Shown piece by piece: positions 34,647 through 42,890 of a DNA stretch of 64,000 nt (position 1 is the first letter of the stretch; every line of letters starts with the position of its first letter). The position numbers and the translations under genes are program-made. This DNA comes from Alloprevotella rava (GTDB lineage Bacteria > Bacteroidota > Bacteroidia > Bacteroidales > Bacteroidaceae), in assembly GCF_014195585.1 (NCBI RefSeq), contig NZ_JACICA010000001.1:1-64000 (forward strand), read 5' to 3'. Under the pieces are notes generated by a model that did no database searches, was not told the origin of the DNA, and saw nothing but the letters and a program-made list of their open reading frames with translations.

Positions 34647-36473
34647 TTATAGATGTTTTGCGAGGAATTTTTCCATACCACGGTAGAAATCAAAACGGTT
34701 TTCTTGGTTGTGAAAACCATGTCCTTCGTTTTCTTTTACCATGTATTCTACTTCTACACCATTCTTTCGAAGAGCTTCTACCATTTGGTCGCTCTCTGCT
34801 TTGTTGACGCGTGGATCGTTAGCCCCCTGAGCAATAAAGAGCGGTACGCGTATTTTGTCGGCATGGAGTGCCGGTGAAGCAGCCGCTAGCAAGTCGTGAT
34901 CAGTTTCGGGATTGCCCACTTGTTCATACATCATTTCAAGCATTGGCTTCCAGTAGGGTGGAATCGTCTTCATGAAAGTGAAGAGATTAGAGACGCCGCA
35001 GTTGTCTATACCGCAGCAATAGAGCTCTGGCGTAAAGGCGAGGCCTGCCAGAACGGCATAACCACCATACGAAGCACCATAAATGGCTACTCGTTTTGGG
35101 TCAGCAATACCTTCTTTTATGAGATAAGCCACGCCGTCAGAAATGTCATCTTGCATCTTTCGTCCCCATTCTTTGTAGCTGGCTTCTAGAAACTTACGTC
35201 CATATCCCGTTGATCCACGGAAGTTCATATTAAAAACAGCATACCCACGATTGCAGAGAAACTGAACGACGGAGTCGAATCCCCAATAATCGCGCGCCCA
35301 AGGACCTCCGTGTGGATTGATGATAACGGGGTGAGGAGTAGGATTCTTTTTGTCAAAGCTTTTTGGCAAGCTGAGGTAAGCCTCCAGTTCTAGTCCGTCG
35401 CGCGTAGTGTATTTGACTGCTTCCATTTCAACCATTTCTTCCTCGTTGAGCCATGGTGAAAGATTGGCAATTTTTCTGGGCTGGTCTTCATGAATGTCGT
35501 AGTAGTAATACGCCCCTTTATTGCGATCACTACCTACATAGAGTAGATACTTTTCTTCCGCCTTGTCGCAATCAGTCATGCCGCAGTGGAGACCCGGGAA
35601 GAAATTTCGCATTTTTTCTTTCAAGTTCTTTTCTTCCTCATCAAAGTAGTGGCGCACAGGCTCTTTGTGACCGCTACAGAATACACCTAATAGTTTTTTG
35701 CGCTTTCGGGAATAGCTGATGGACGAGATGTCGTAGATAGGATTTTCATAAAGCACTTCTATCTCTTCGCACGTTGCAGGATCCATCAGCACTAAGACAG
35801 ATTTGTCGCGTCCTAAATTAGTTGCAGCATACACATACTTATTGTCAGGCGTAAATATCATGAATTCAACGCTTTCCTTAAAATTTGTGGTCAGTACTGC
35901 ACGGAAATCTTCGTCGTCATGGTCGCGGTAGAGAATTTGAGTATTTACGCCGTCCACAATTGCCGTTACCGAACGGAGAACTCCATTGTGATCGGTCATC
36001 CATCCCTGCCAATTACCCGGATTTTCAGCGAGTTGCGTAAGTTCTCCCGTTTTCAAATCAAGGCGATAAGGATCGAAAACCTCAGGATTACGCTTGTTCA
36101 TACCAATAAGCACTTGATCAGGAATATCTTCTAAATCATCAATAATTCTAACACGCACCCCATCGAAAGGAGTATAGCAGCGGAGGTCAGAACCATCAAT
36201 ATTTACACCGAAAAGGTGGTAATTCTCGTCTCCACCATCATCTTTCATAAACAATATGCGCGTATTGTCCACCCAAAAGTAGCCAGCAACGCTTCGCTCG
36301 GTTTCGTGAGTCAGCTGCGTGGCTTCTTCCTTATCCAAGTTGCGAACAAAAATGTTCATCCGGTCTTGGTAGGGAGCCATGAAGGAGAGGTTCTTTCCAT
36401 CGGGGGATAATTGAAACGCTGCTTGCGGGCTGTTGCGAAAAAAGTCTTCCAGGGGGATTTGTCGTACGGACAT
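34647..36473 (-). CDS. S9 family peptidase (acylaminoacyl/prolyl oligopeptidase-like)
   Basis: A 608-residue serine peptidase of the prolyl oligopeptidase superfamily. An N-terminal beta-propeller comes first ([20 protein letters not shown] and repeated WD-like blades up to about 370). An alpha/beta-hydrolase domain follows: oxyanion strand [15 protein letters not shown], nucleophile S468 in [14 protein letters not shown]553 in [12 protein letters not shown], and H585 in [13 protein letters not shown]. There is no signal peptide, so it is cytoplasmic and probably trims peptides. The sequence resembles S9C-type dipeptidyl or acylaminoacyl peptidases. It lies 155 bp upstream of the sigma factor ATG. 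Confidence 0.93.
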   Translation of the reverse strand: MSVRQIPLEDFFRNSPQAAFQLSPDGKNLSFMAPYQDRMNIFVRNLDKEEATQLTHETERSVAGYFWVDNTRILFMKDDGGDENYHLFGVNIDGSDLRCYTPFDGVRVRIIDDLEDIPDQVLIGMNKRNPEVFDPYRLDLKTGELTQLAENPGNWQGWMTDHNGVLRSVTAIVDGVNTQILYRDHDDEDFRAVLTTNFKESVEFMIFTPDNKYVYAATNLGRDKSVLVLMDPATCEEIEVLYENPIYDISSISYSRKRKKLLGVFCSGHKEPVRHYFDEEEKNLKEKMRNFFPGLHCGMTDCDKAEEKYLLYVGSDRNKGAYYYYDIHEDQPRKIANLSPWLNEEEMVEMEAVKYTTRDGLELEAYLSLPKSFDKKNPTPHPVIINPHGGPWARDYWGFDSVVQFLCNRGYAVFNMNFRGSTGYGRKFLEASYKEWGRKMQDDISDGVAYLIKEGIADPKRVAIYGASYGGYAVLAGLAFTPELYCCGIDNCGVSNLFTFMKTIPPYWKPMLEMMYEQVGNPETDHDLLAAASPALHADKIRVPLFIAQGANDPRVNKAESDQMVEALRKNGVEVEYMVKENEGHGFHNQENRFDFYRGMEKFLAKHL

Positions 36474-36501
36474 AGTTTTGTTTTGATATGATTAGGGTGC
36501 G

Positions 36502-36509
36502 CAAAAATA
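36502..36509 (-). promoter_or_regulatory. -7 box of the S9 peptidase promoter
   Basis: On the minus strand TATTTTTG fits TAnnTTTG, 28 nt before the ATG. No clear -33 box. Confidence 0.5.
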
Positions 36510-36549
36510 ATAATTTCTGCTGGATTATAAGGATTCCATATTTTTATGG

Positions 36550-36576
36550 TACATTTGTATGATGTTTAAGGAGGTG
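36550..36576 (+). promoter_or_regulatory. -7 box and strong Shine-Dalgarno for the 602-residue gene
   Basis: TACATTTG (36550-36557) fits the -7 consensus. AAGGAGGTG (36568-36576) is a near-perfect Shine-Dalgarno, 8 nt before the ATG at 36585. Such strong sites are unusual in Bacteroidota, and none was noted at other genes here. Confidence 0.6.
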
Positions 36577-36584
36577 TAACCTAT

Positions 36585-38393
36585 ATGGATTTTATAAATG
36601 TAATAGCAGTTCTTGTTGGTGTCTTGTTGGTAGTCATTGTTCTACTTTTCTCCTCAAAAGAGAAAATTAGAACCTTTTTCCAAAAAAAGAACGGAAAAAG
36701 CCTAAAAACCGACAGTTCTAAATGCGCTGAGAATCTCTTGAAATCGATTGGTTGTACGTACACCCGAGAAAAACGCAAGGATGACCTCGTAGAATTTCGC
36801 TTTAATTTCCAAAATGGTCATTATGCTATGCGGATTTTTCCTCATGGTGGTGAGGTTGTTCTTTTCTTCCAAGGTATCGCGGAAGTATCTGCTGAGAAAA
36901 TAGATTTATTGCGAGTTACTTGTAATCGAGTTAATAATATAGTGCTTTGTCATACAGTTTATTATGCTTATAGTACTGATAAGAAGAATATGATCGTTCA
37001 TGTTTCTGCGCCTTTCTTTTTTACCGATGATTTTCTGCGGACAAAAGATGCTTTTTTGGTTCTTCTGGAAGGGTTCTTTGATGTTCGAAGAATCTTTACA
37101 AATGAGTTTTCTGTTCTAGAAAAAGATAGCACGTCTTCTCTGCCTTACGATATAGAAAAGAATCATTTGAACTATGCGCGTGAAAATGCCCTGTTGGATT
37201 CTCTAGAACTTTTTCATATCGTTGATGGCGAGAGATTAAAAAATACTGCTAATGAATCGTTTAACTATCGGTCTGGGGCAAAACTGCCAATAAGTGTTTC
37301 TTCTCTTTTAGCTACTGTTTTTCAGATAAATCAGCCTTCAATAATTGATATTACTATAGTAACAGACAGCATTAGGACTTTATCGTCAGTGGAAGAAATC
37401 AAAAACTTCAATCTGCTTTCTTCTCTTGTTGCTGAGAAAGAGGAAGGGAAGCCTTCTTTTATTACCGACGTTGTTACTCTGATTGTGAAATATAAGTATG
37501 AAAAGAAAGGAAATGACGCTCAGCGCATAGCTACGATCGTTCTTAAGGCAGATAAAGAAACTCAAGAATGCCTTTATGTCGTGGCGGCTGTTGCTGATGT
37601 CAATGCAGAAGCTGGAGCCTTTGAAGTGCCAGGAGCGTTGAAATCTTCTAGTTTCTATTTGGCTTATGATAAGGGAGATAATGAGCAACGCTTGCAAGAA
37701 CTGGCTTATATGCGGCGAGATGCAATCGATAAGATATTTACAGGCAAGCAAGAAGAGCTTACTGAAGATCAGCAGATGTTGGCATTGTGGCAAAATGAAG
37801 ATATTGCGCAGAAAGTCTATTGGGGAAGAAAATGCTTTCGTCAAGAACGTTATTATGAGGTGATTGAGTATCTGACCCCCGTTTGGAACAAGATGTTAAC
37901 GTATCAGCTTCCCAAGGATGAGGCAGCCCAAAACACATTGTTCCTAACTGCCTTTTATTTAGGTTCTTCTTATGCAGAGTTAGAACTATATGAACAAGCT
38001 TATTATTATTTGGACGGAATTTTTCATTTACGAGATATAGGTGTTAGTATTGCCTATGTGGATACATTAGTAAATGCTCGTGATTTTCGTTCTCTCTACG
38101 TTATCAATACTCTAATTAAAGAGCTTCGCGAGAAGTATGCTGACGGGGTAGGTCATATGACGGGTGTAGAAGAGAGTTTTATGAATTTTCTGCGCCGCCG
38201 TTGGGCTTATGTACATGTTGAGCTTGGTGATTTGGCTAGTGCTGAGCGCGTTTATAAGAAAATGTTGGATGAACCATTAAATGCTGATTTTGCGTTGAAC
38301 GAACTTGCCTATATTCAGAAGCTTAGAGAAAATAATTCAATCTCCTTACCTGATGATGGCTCAGAAGTATCATTAAAAGATTTAGATATATGA
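36585..38393 (+). CDS. Membrane-anchored protein with TPR-like C-terminus, unknown
   Basis: A 602-residue protein I cannot assign. Residues 4-22 (INVIAVLVGVLLVVIVLLF) form one membrane anchor with a basic segment just after it (SSKEKIRTFFQKKNGK), so the bulk faces the cytoplasm. Residues 50-190 look like a mixed alpha/beta domain similar in size to a type III secretion chaperone or YbjN-like fold (HYAMRIFPHGGEVVLFFQGI), which is only an impression. Residues about 400-590 are helical pairs resembling tetratricopeptide repeats (FLTAFYLGSSYAELELYEQA; RWAYVHVELGDLASAERVYK). The stop overlaps the rpe start by 4 nt (ATGA), so the two are translationally coupled. Confidence 0.7.
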   Translation: MDFINVIAVLVGVLLVVIVLLFSSKEKIRTFFQKKNGKSLKTDSSKCAENLLKSIGCTYTREKRKDDLVEFRFNFQNGHYAMRIFPHGGEVVLFFQGIAEVSAEKIDLLRVTCNRVNNIVLCHTVYYAYSTDKKNMIVHVSAPFFFTDDFLRTKDAFLVLLEGFFDVRRIFTNEFSVLEKDSTSSLPYDIEKNHLNYARENALLDSLELFHIVDGERLKNTANESFNYRSGAKLPISVSSLLATVFQINQPSIIDITIVTDSIRTLSSVEEIKNFNLLSSLVAEKEEGKPSFITDVVTLIVKYKYEKKGNDAQRIATIVLKADKETQECLYVVAAVADVNAEAGAFEVPGALKSSSFYLAYDKGDNEQRLQELAYMRRDAIDKIFTGKQEELTEDQQMLALWQNEDIAQKVYWGRKCFRQERYYEVIEYLTPVWNKMLTYQLPKDEAAQNTLFLTAFYLGSSYAELELYEQAYYYLDGIFHLRDIGVSIAYVDTLVNARDFRSLYVINTLIKELREKYADGVGHMTGVEESFMNFLRRRWAYVHVELGDLASAERVYKKMLDEPLNADFALNELAYIQKLRENNSISLPDDGSEVSLKDLDI

Positions 38394-39034
38394 TCGTATC
38401 TCCCTCTCTCCTTTCTGCGGATTTTGGTAATCTGCAGCGTGACATAGAAATGCTGAATGCGAGTGAAGCAGATTGGTTTCATCTCGATGTGATGGATGGT
38501 GTTTTTGTGCCCAATATCTCTTTTGGTTTTCCTGTTATGGAAGCAATAGCCAAAGCAGCCAAGAAACCTTTGGATGTGCATTTGATGATTGTAGAGCCAC
38601 AGAAATTTGTGAGCCAAGTGGCCGCTTTAGGTGCTAAGATTATGAATGTACACTATGAAGCTTGCGTGCATCTTCATCGTGTAGTTCAGCAAATCAAAGA
38701 TGCGGGGATGATGGCAGGCGTTACCCTTAATCCGCACACTCCCGTGTGTTTGCTTGAAGATATTATTAAAGATTTGGACCTCGTTATGCTTATGAGTGTC
38801 AATCCTGGTTTTGGCGGACAGAAATTTATAGAGAACAGTCTCCAGAAAACACGCCAGTTGCGTGAACTTATAGACCGTAAAGCTTCAAAAGCTTTGATAG
38901 AACTGGATGGAGGTGTAAACAGAATTACAGGTAAGCAGCTAAAAGAAGCTGGAGCGGATGCTCTTGTGGCTGGAAGTGCTATCTTTAAGTCTTCCGACCC
39001 CGTTAGTGAGGTGGCTGCGCTGAAGTACTTGTAA
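38390..39034 (+). CDS. rpe: Ribulose-phosphate 3-epimerase
   Basis: This interconverts ribulose-5-phosphate and xylulose-5-phosphate in the pentose phosphate pathway. It is a 214-residue TIM barrel with all signature blocks: SPSLLSADFGNLQRDIEMLN, WFHLDVMDGVFVPNISFGFP (metal His and Asp), PLDVHLMIVEP, MLMSVNPGFGGQKFIENSLQ, and ELDGGVN with GADALVAGSAIF for the phosphate site. It starts inside the stop of the upstream 602-residue gene (ATGA) and precedes nrnA-like by 50 bp. Confidence 0.97.
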   Translation: MIVSPSLLSADFGNLQRDIEMLNASEADWFHLDVMDGVFVPNISFGFPVMEAIAKAAKKPLDVHLMIVEPQKFVSQVAALGAKIMNVHYEACVHLHRVVQQIKDAGMMAGVTLNPHTPVCLLEDIIKDLDLVMLMSVNPGFGGQKFIENSLQKTRQLRELIDRKASKALIELDGGVNRITGKQLKEAGADALVAGSAIFKSSDPVSEVAALKYL

Positions 39035-39084
39035 ATGATAGCCTTAATCTCAACTTTAACTAAATCTTTTTAGAACAATTATTG

Positions 39085-40113
39085 ATGAAACCTCTTTTAG
39101 ATAATACTACTTTATTCTCTTTGATGCGCACACTTCAAAATGCGCGTAAAATCGTGATTATGGGGCATAGAGGTCCAGATGGTGACGCTTTAGGTGCTGC
39201 GCTGGGATGGGCTGAATATTTGCAAGGATTAGGTAAATCGGCTATTGTTGTAATGCCCAATCCTTTCCCCGATTTTCTCCGTTGGCTCCCTAATTCCGAG
39301 AAGGTGATTTTCTATGATCATAAGCGTGATGTTGCTCGCCGTTTGATAGAAGGTACAGACCTTATTTGTATGTTAGACTTTAATTCGTTACATCGTTTAC
39401 AGGAAATGGGTGATGTTGTGGCCAATTCGAAGGCAGAGCGTTTGATGATAGATCACCACTTGTCTCCTGATACTACGTGTGCGCAAACGATTATTTCTCA
39501 TCCAGAGCTGAGTTCTACTTCCGAACTTGTCTTTCGCCTAATCTATCAGTTGGGCGGATATGAAACAATGACATCGCAAGGAGCTTCCGCTCTTTATTGT
39601 GGTATGATGACCGACACGGGAGGTTTTACTTATAACTCAAATAATCCCGAAATCTATGCCATTATCAGTAAGTTATTGGAAAAAGGAATCGATAAAGATA
39701 AGATATATAGAAATGTTTTCAATACTTATTCTGTGGATCGCTTGCGCTTACAAGGCTACATCCTTTATGAGAAATTGAAGTTTTATGCTGATAATAAAGC
39801 GAGTATCTTTACTCTAACGCGAAACGAAATGAAAGAGTTCCATTTCATTCGTGGCGATGCAGAGGGATTAGTAAATATGCCTCTACAAGTGAAAGGTATG
39901 CGCCTGAGTATCAGCCTTCGAGAGGATACGGAGAAAGATGTTGTTCGGGTTTCGTTGCGCAGTGTTGATGATTTCCCTTGCAATAAAATGTCGGAAGAGT
40001 TTTTTAATGGCGGAGGTCACCTTAATGCCAGCGGTGGAGAACTTCCTTTTCCTTTGGAAGAAGCAATGAAGACGGCAGAACGTGCAATAGAAGCCTATAA
40101 AGATTTGCTTTGA
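39085..40113 (+). CDS. DHH-family phosphoesterase (NrnA-like oligoribonuclease/pAp phosphatase)
   Basis: A 342-residue DHH/DHHA1 protein, starting at ATG 39085; the TTG one codon earlier is less likely. Motif I is VIMGHRGPDGDALGAALGWA, motif II LICMLDFN, motif III the DHH itself in RLMIDHHLSPD, and motif IV MMTDTGGFTYNS. The DHHA1 nucleic-acid-binding motif is NGGGHLNASGGELPF. By length and order it is of the NrnA type, which degrades 2-5-nt RNAs and removes phosphate from 3'-phosphoadenosine 5'-phosphate. Some relatives hydrolyse c-di-AMP or pApA. Which substrate dominates cannot be told from sequence. Confidence 0.92.
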   Translation: MKPLLDNTTLFSLMRTLQNARKIVIMGHRGPDGDALGAALGWAEYLQGLGKSAIVVMPNPFPDFLRWLPNSEKVIFYDHKRDVARRLIEGTDLICMLDFNSLHRLQEMGDVVANSKAERLMIDHHLSPDTTCAQTIISHPELSSTSELVFRLIYQLGGYETMTSQGASALYCGMMTDTGGFTYNSNNPEIYAIISKLLEKGIDKDKIYRNVFNTYSVDRLRLQGYILYEKLKFYADNKASIFTLTRNEMKEFHFIRGDAEGLVNMPLQVKGMRLSISLREDTEKDVVRVSLRSVDDFPCNKMSEEFFNGGGHLNASGGELPFPLEEAMKTAERAIEAYKDLL

Positions 40114-40172
40114 AAAGTTCTGCGTTATAGCTATTTGTTGAAAGGAACGACTTTTTTTGATAGATACTTACT

Positions 40173-40287
40173 CGGTGTGACAACAAAAATCTATTCTTAG
40201 TTTTGTTGTCACACCGTTGTCACACTTGTAGTGCAAACATTTTCAAGACTTTATGTGTCAAATGTGACAACGTGACGACGTGACAAC
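40173..40287. repeat. Cluster of six GTGACRAC octamers, with one large hairpin
   Basis: A perfect 16-bp inverted repeat (CGGTGTGACAACAAAA at 40173-40188 with its complement at 40201-40216, 12-nt loop) contains two GTGACAAC sites. A third reverse copy is at 40216-40223. Three more lie head to tail with no gap at 40264-40287 (GTGACAAC, GTGACGAC, GTGACAAC). There is no T-run, so it is not a simple terminator. It sits 60 bp after nrnA-like and 70 bp before repeat copy D. Confidence 0.65.
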
Positions 40288-40356
40288 AAGAAAATATACT
40301 CGGGAGGAGCGTTGTTTCTGCTCATAAATCCCTCTTTTATTTTCATCTCCTTAAAT

Positions 40357-40433
40357 GCAATAAGCGCGTCAGCTGATAGCCTTATTCTGTCAGCTGACAT
40401 CCTTATTGTATTTTCAAACACAATAAGGATATT
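40357..40433. repeat. Palindromic intergenic repeat, copy D (inverted)
   Basis: GCAATAAGCGCGTCAGCTGA, then TAGCCTTATTCTGTCAGCTG, then ACATCCTTATTGTATTTTCA and ACACAATAAGGATATT. It matches the core of copies B, C and E, in reverse orientation relative to them. The longer left and right blocks seen in B, C and E are not evident here. Confidence 0.75.
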
Positions 40434-40514
40434 CTTGCTTTCTTCTAAACTTCTATTTGCTGTCAAAACATCTCTTCTTTTAGTTCAAAATCTATTATTT
40501 AGCTATTATTTTGC

Positions 40515-40522
40515 TACCTTTG
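40515..40522 (+). promoter_or_regulatory. -7 box of the TIGR01212 gene promoter
   Basis: TACCTTTG fits TAnnTTTG and ends 7 nt before the ATG at 40530. Transcription would then begin at or within a base or two of the start codon, implying a leaderless or nearly leaderless mRNA. Confidence 0.55.
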
Positions 40523-40529
40523 CGCGCCT

Positions 40530-41420
40530 ATGGATAATCCTTCTTTCTCTGAATTCCTATCGAGTCATGTTTCGGGGCCAGTTCAAAAGTTGGCTATCGA
40601 TGCAGGCTTCACGTGTCCTAATCGTGATGGGCGAGCAGGTAGAGGAGGGTGTTTTTATTGCAACAATCATAGTTATAGTCCGAAGTACTGTAATTCGCGT
40701 TTGAGTGTGACTGAACAAATTCAGCAAGGAAAAAATTTTTTCTCTCATAAGACGAAGAGTGATACGCGTTACTTGGCTTATTTTCAGTCGTATTCGAATA
40801 CATATGCTCCCTTAGGTTGTCTGCGTCAACTTTATGAGGAGGCTTTGAGCGCGTCAGATGTAGTGGGTCTTGTGATAGCTACGCGTCCCGACTGTGTGGA
40901 TCTGGATGTTCTGGATTATCTGGCAACGTTGAATAAACAAACTTTTGTACATCTTGAAATAGGTGTAGAAAGTACCTATGATGATGTGCTAAAACGTATC
41001 AATAGAGGGCATGACTTTGCCTGCACGCAACAAGCTATTAGAGCGATTGCTGAACGTGGACTGACGGTGGGAGCGCATCTTATTTTGGGACTTCCCACTG
41101 TTACACCAGAACGTGATGTGGATCAAGCAGATCAGCTAAATGAATTGCCCATTGATGTGCTCAAACTTCATCAGTTGCAGATTCTTCGAGGAACAGTTAT
41201 GGCGAAAGATTTTATACTCCATCAAGCGGACTATTCCTTGATGACTGCTGAACGTTATGCTCAGCTTGTGGCACGCTTCTTGAAGCGTTTGAAACCATCT
41301 GTAGCACTAGAGCGCTATGTTTCGGAGTCGCCAGAAGAACTGCTTATAGCTCCACGTTGGGGTGTAAAGCCACAGGTGGTGGAAATGTTGGTAAATAAGT
41401 ATTTGAAAGAGATATGTTAA
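40530..41420 (+). CDS. TIGR01212-family radical SAM protein (YhcC-like)
   Basis: A 296-residue radical SAM protein. The cluster Cys are C29, C41 and C44 in FTCPNRDGRAGRGGCFYCNN, the C-x11-C-x2-C arrangement of the TIGR01212/YhcC family. Family blocks include YLAYFQSYSNTYAPL, VGLVIATRPDCVDLDVLDYL, HLEIGVESTYDDVLKRINRG and GAHLILGLP. The family function is not firmly known. The next gene (Rid family) starts 7 nt before this stop, so the two are co-transcribed and translationally coupled. Confidence 0.93.
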   Translation: MDNPSFSEFLSSHVSGPVQKLAIDAGFTCPNRDGRAGRGGCFYCNNHSYSPKYCNSRLSVTEQIQQGKNFFSHKTKSDTRYLAYFQSYSNTYAPLGCLRQLYEEALSASDVVGLVIATRPDCVDLDVLDYLATLNKQTFVHLEIGVESTYDDVLKRINRGHDFACTQQAIRAIAERGLTVGAHLILGLPTVTPERDVDQADQLNELPIDVLKLHQLQILRGTVMAKDFILHQADYSLMTAERYAQLVARFLKRLKPSVALERYVSESPEELLIAPRWGVKPQVVEMLVNKYLKEIC

Positions 41421-42487
41421 TATTCAAAATTATAACTCCCTGCCTAGGGGGAGGGCTTGAAGAACAATTGAATAGTCTCAGTGTTCAACTCGTTGATATG
41501 TTGAAGAATGATAAACTTGCTCTGAGCCAACTATTGGTTACACGTATTTATCTTTCGGATGCAGCTAATCAGTTGGAAGTTCTTCATCAACATCCTCTTT
41601 GGCAACAACTCACTGCGGGTGCTATTAGCGTAATAGAACAACCTTTGTTGAGTGGTGAGAAAGTGGCTCTGCATTGTGTTTTAACAACTGACTCAAAGGT
41701 GAAAAAAATAGGTACGCCAGAACGCATGAAGATGGGCATCGGTTCGTTGAAAATGCTGTTCCAATCTGTTCGTTTTACTGAGTCTGAAGCAAGAAATCTT
41801 TCCTCAGAAGAACAGACGATTGAAACCTTCCGCCGCCATCAACATTTCTTGAAAGAAGAAGGGCTTACGCTTGAAGCTAATTGTCATCGTACGTGGTTCT
41901 ATGTTCGGGATGTGGATAGGAACTACCAAGGTGTGGTTGTGGGTCGTAATAAAGTTTTTGCTGAAGAAGGACTAACAGGAGATACTCATTATATAGCCTC
42001 TACGGGTATTGGAGGCTATCCTGCCGATGCTGAGGCGATTGTATGTGCCGACTTTTTGTCTGTTGATGGTTTGCAGCGCAAAGATGTTCGTTATCTTCAA
42101 GCGCTTGAATATCTCAATCCAACCCGTGAATATGGCGTAGCGTTTGAACGCGCCACAAGTTTAGATGTAAACGGGCAGAGATATTTGATGTTGTCAGGTA
42201 CGGCCAGTATTGATAATAAGGGGAAAGTAGTTTATGAAGGCGATGTTCGAGCACAGACTGAGCGTCTTTTTCTTAATATTGAAAAATTGCTGAACAATGG
42301 AGAGGCTTCTTTGTCTAACTTGGAGTATGCCATTGTTTATTTGCGTGATATCTCCGATTATTCTGTGGTTGCAGCGTATTTGAAAGAAAAATATCCCCAC
42401 CTTCCAGTGCTGATTGTTGAGGCTCGTGTTTGTCGTCCAGGCTGGTTGATAGAAGTAGAAGGAGTTGCACGTTTAGAGCTTTCCTAG
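41414..42487 (+). CDS. Rid/YjgF-family protein with two domains
   Basis: A 357-residue protein with two YjgF/YER057c-like halves. The first is divergent (residues about 1-150). The second (about 155-355) keeps the Rid trimer core, including the carboxylate-binding Arg region (VCRPGWLIEVEGVARLELS) and an HCRTWFYVRD-type block. This layout resembles FkbO/Hyg5-type chorismatases as well as double Rid proteins of Bacteroidota. Without more residues to compare I leave the activity open (enamine/imine deaminase or chorismate hydrolase). It overlaps the radical SAM gene by 7 nt. Confidence 0.8.
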   Translation: MLIFKIITPCLGGGLEEQLNSLSVQLVDMLKNDKLALSQLLVTRIYLSDAANQLEVLHQHPLWQQLTAGAISVIEQPLLSGEKVALHCVLTTDSKVKKIGTPERMKMGIGSLKMLFQSVRFTESEARNLSSEEQTIETFRRHQHFLKEEGLTLEANCHRTWFYVRDVDRNYQGVVVGRNKVFAEEGLTGDTHYIASTGIGGYPADAEAIVCADFLSVDGLQRKDVRYLQALEYLNPTREYGVAFERATSLDVNGQRYLMLSGTASIDNKGKVVYEGDVRAQTERLFLNIEKLLNNGEASLSNLEYAIVYLRDISDYSVVAAYLKEKYPHLPVLIVEARVCRPGWLIEVEGVARLELS

Positions 42488-42573
42488 TTTTGTTGTTAGC
42501 TTCATCTTTTTTTCGTGCTTTTTTGTTTGTCTTTTCAGTCTCTTTTTTTTGAGGTATTTTAAAAATATTTTTC

Positions 42574-42602
42574 AAGTACTTGTATTCCTACTAGTACTTT
42601 TT
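42574..42602 (+). terminator. Possible terminator after the Rid-family gene
   Basis: A short 7-bp stem (AAGTACT with AGTACTT, 12-nt loop) with a T-run. It lies about 90 nt after the stop. The rest of the 400-bp gap to the FAS1 gene is very A/T-rich and shows no gene; the FAS1 promoter is at its right end. Confidence 0.45.
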
Positions 42603-42814
42603 AATTGTTGGAGATTTAAGTGCTTGGAAAAACCTAATTCATTGTTTTTTAGTTTTAACGAAGGTTTTAGCGTGTTTCCTCGTAACTTTTATTTTATTAA
42701 TGTGTACTTAAAATGAAGTATGGGTTAACTTTTTTTATCTCTACTAGTTGTTAAAAAACATGAATCAGAGTTTTATTAGTTGTAATACATGTATGTCAAA
42801 TGATAAGAAAAAAT

Positions 42815-42822
42815 TATCTTTG
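42815..42822 (+). promoter_or_regulatory. -7 box of the FAS1/SusCD operon promoter
   Basis: TATCTTTG fits TAnnTTTG and lies 68 nt before the ATG at 42891. The predicted leader is about 60 nt, ending in the A-rich stretch (AACAAATATAACTACAAAAT) typical of strong Bacteroidota ribosome-binding regions. No TTTG is found at the -33 distance, so an activator may be needed. No other promoter was recognised across the seven-gene locus. Confidence 0.6.
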
Positions 42823-42890
42823 CCCCAACGTATGATTGTGTGTAAACACTGAAACAAATATAACTACAAAATAATCAATTACTTAAAGGT

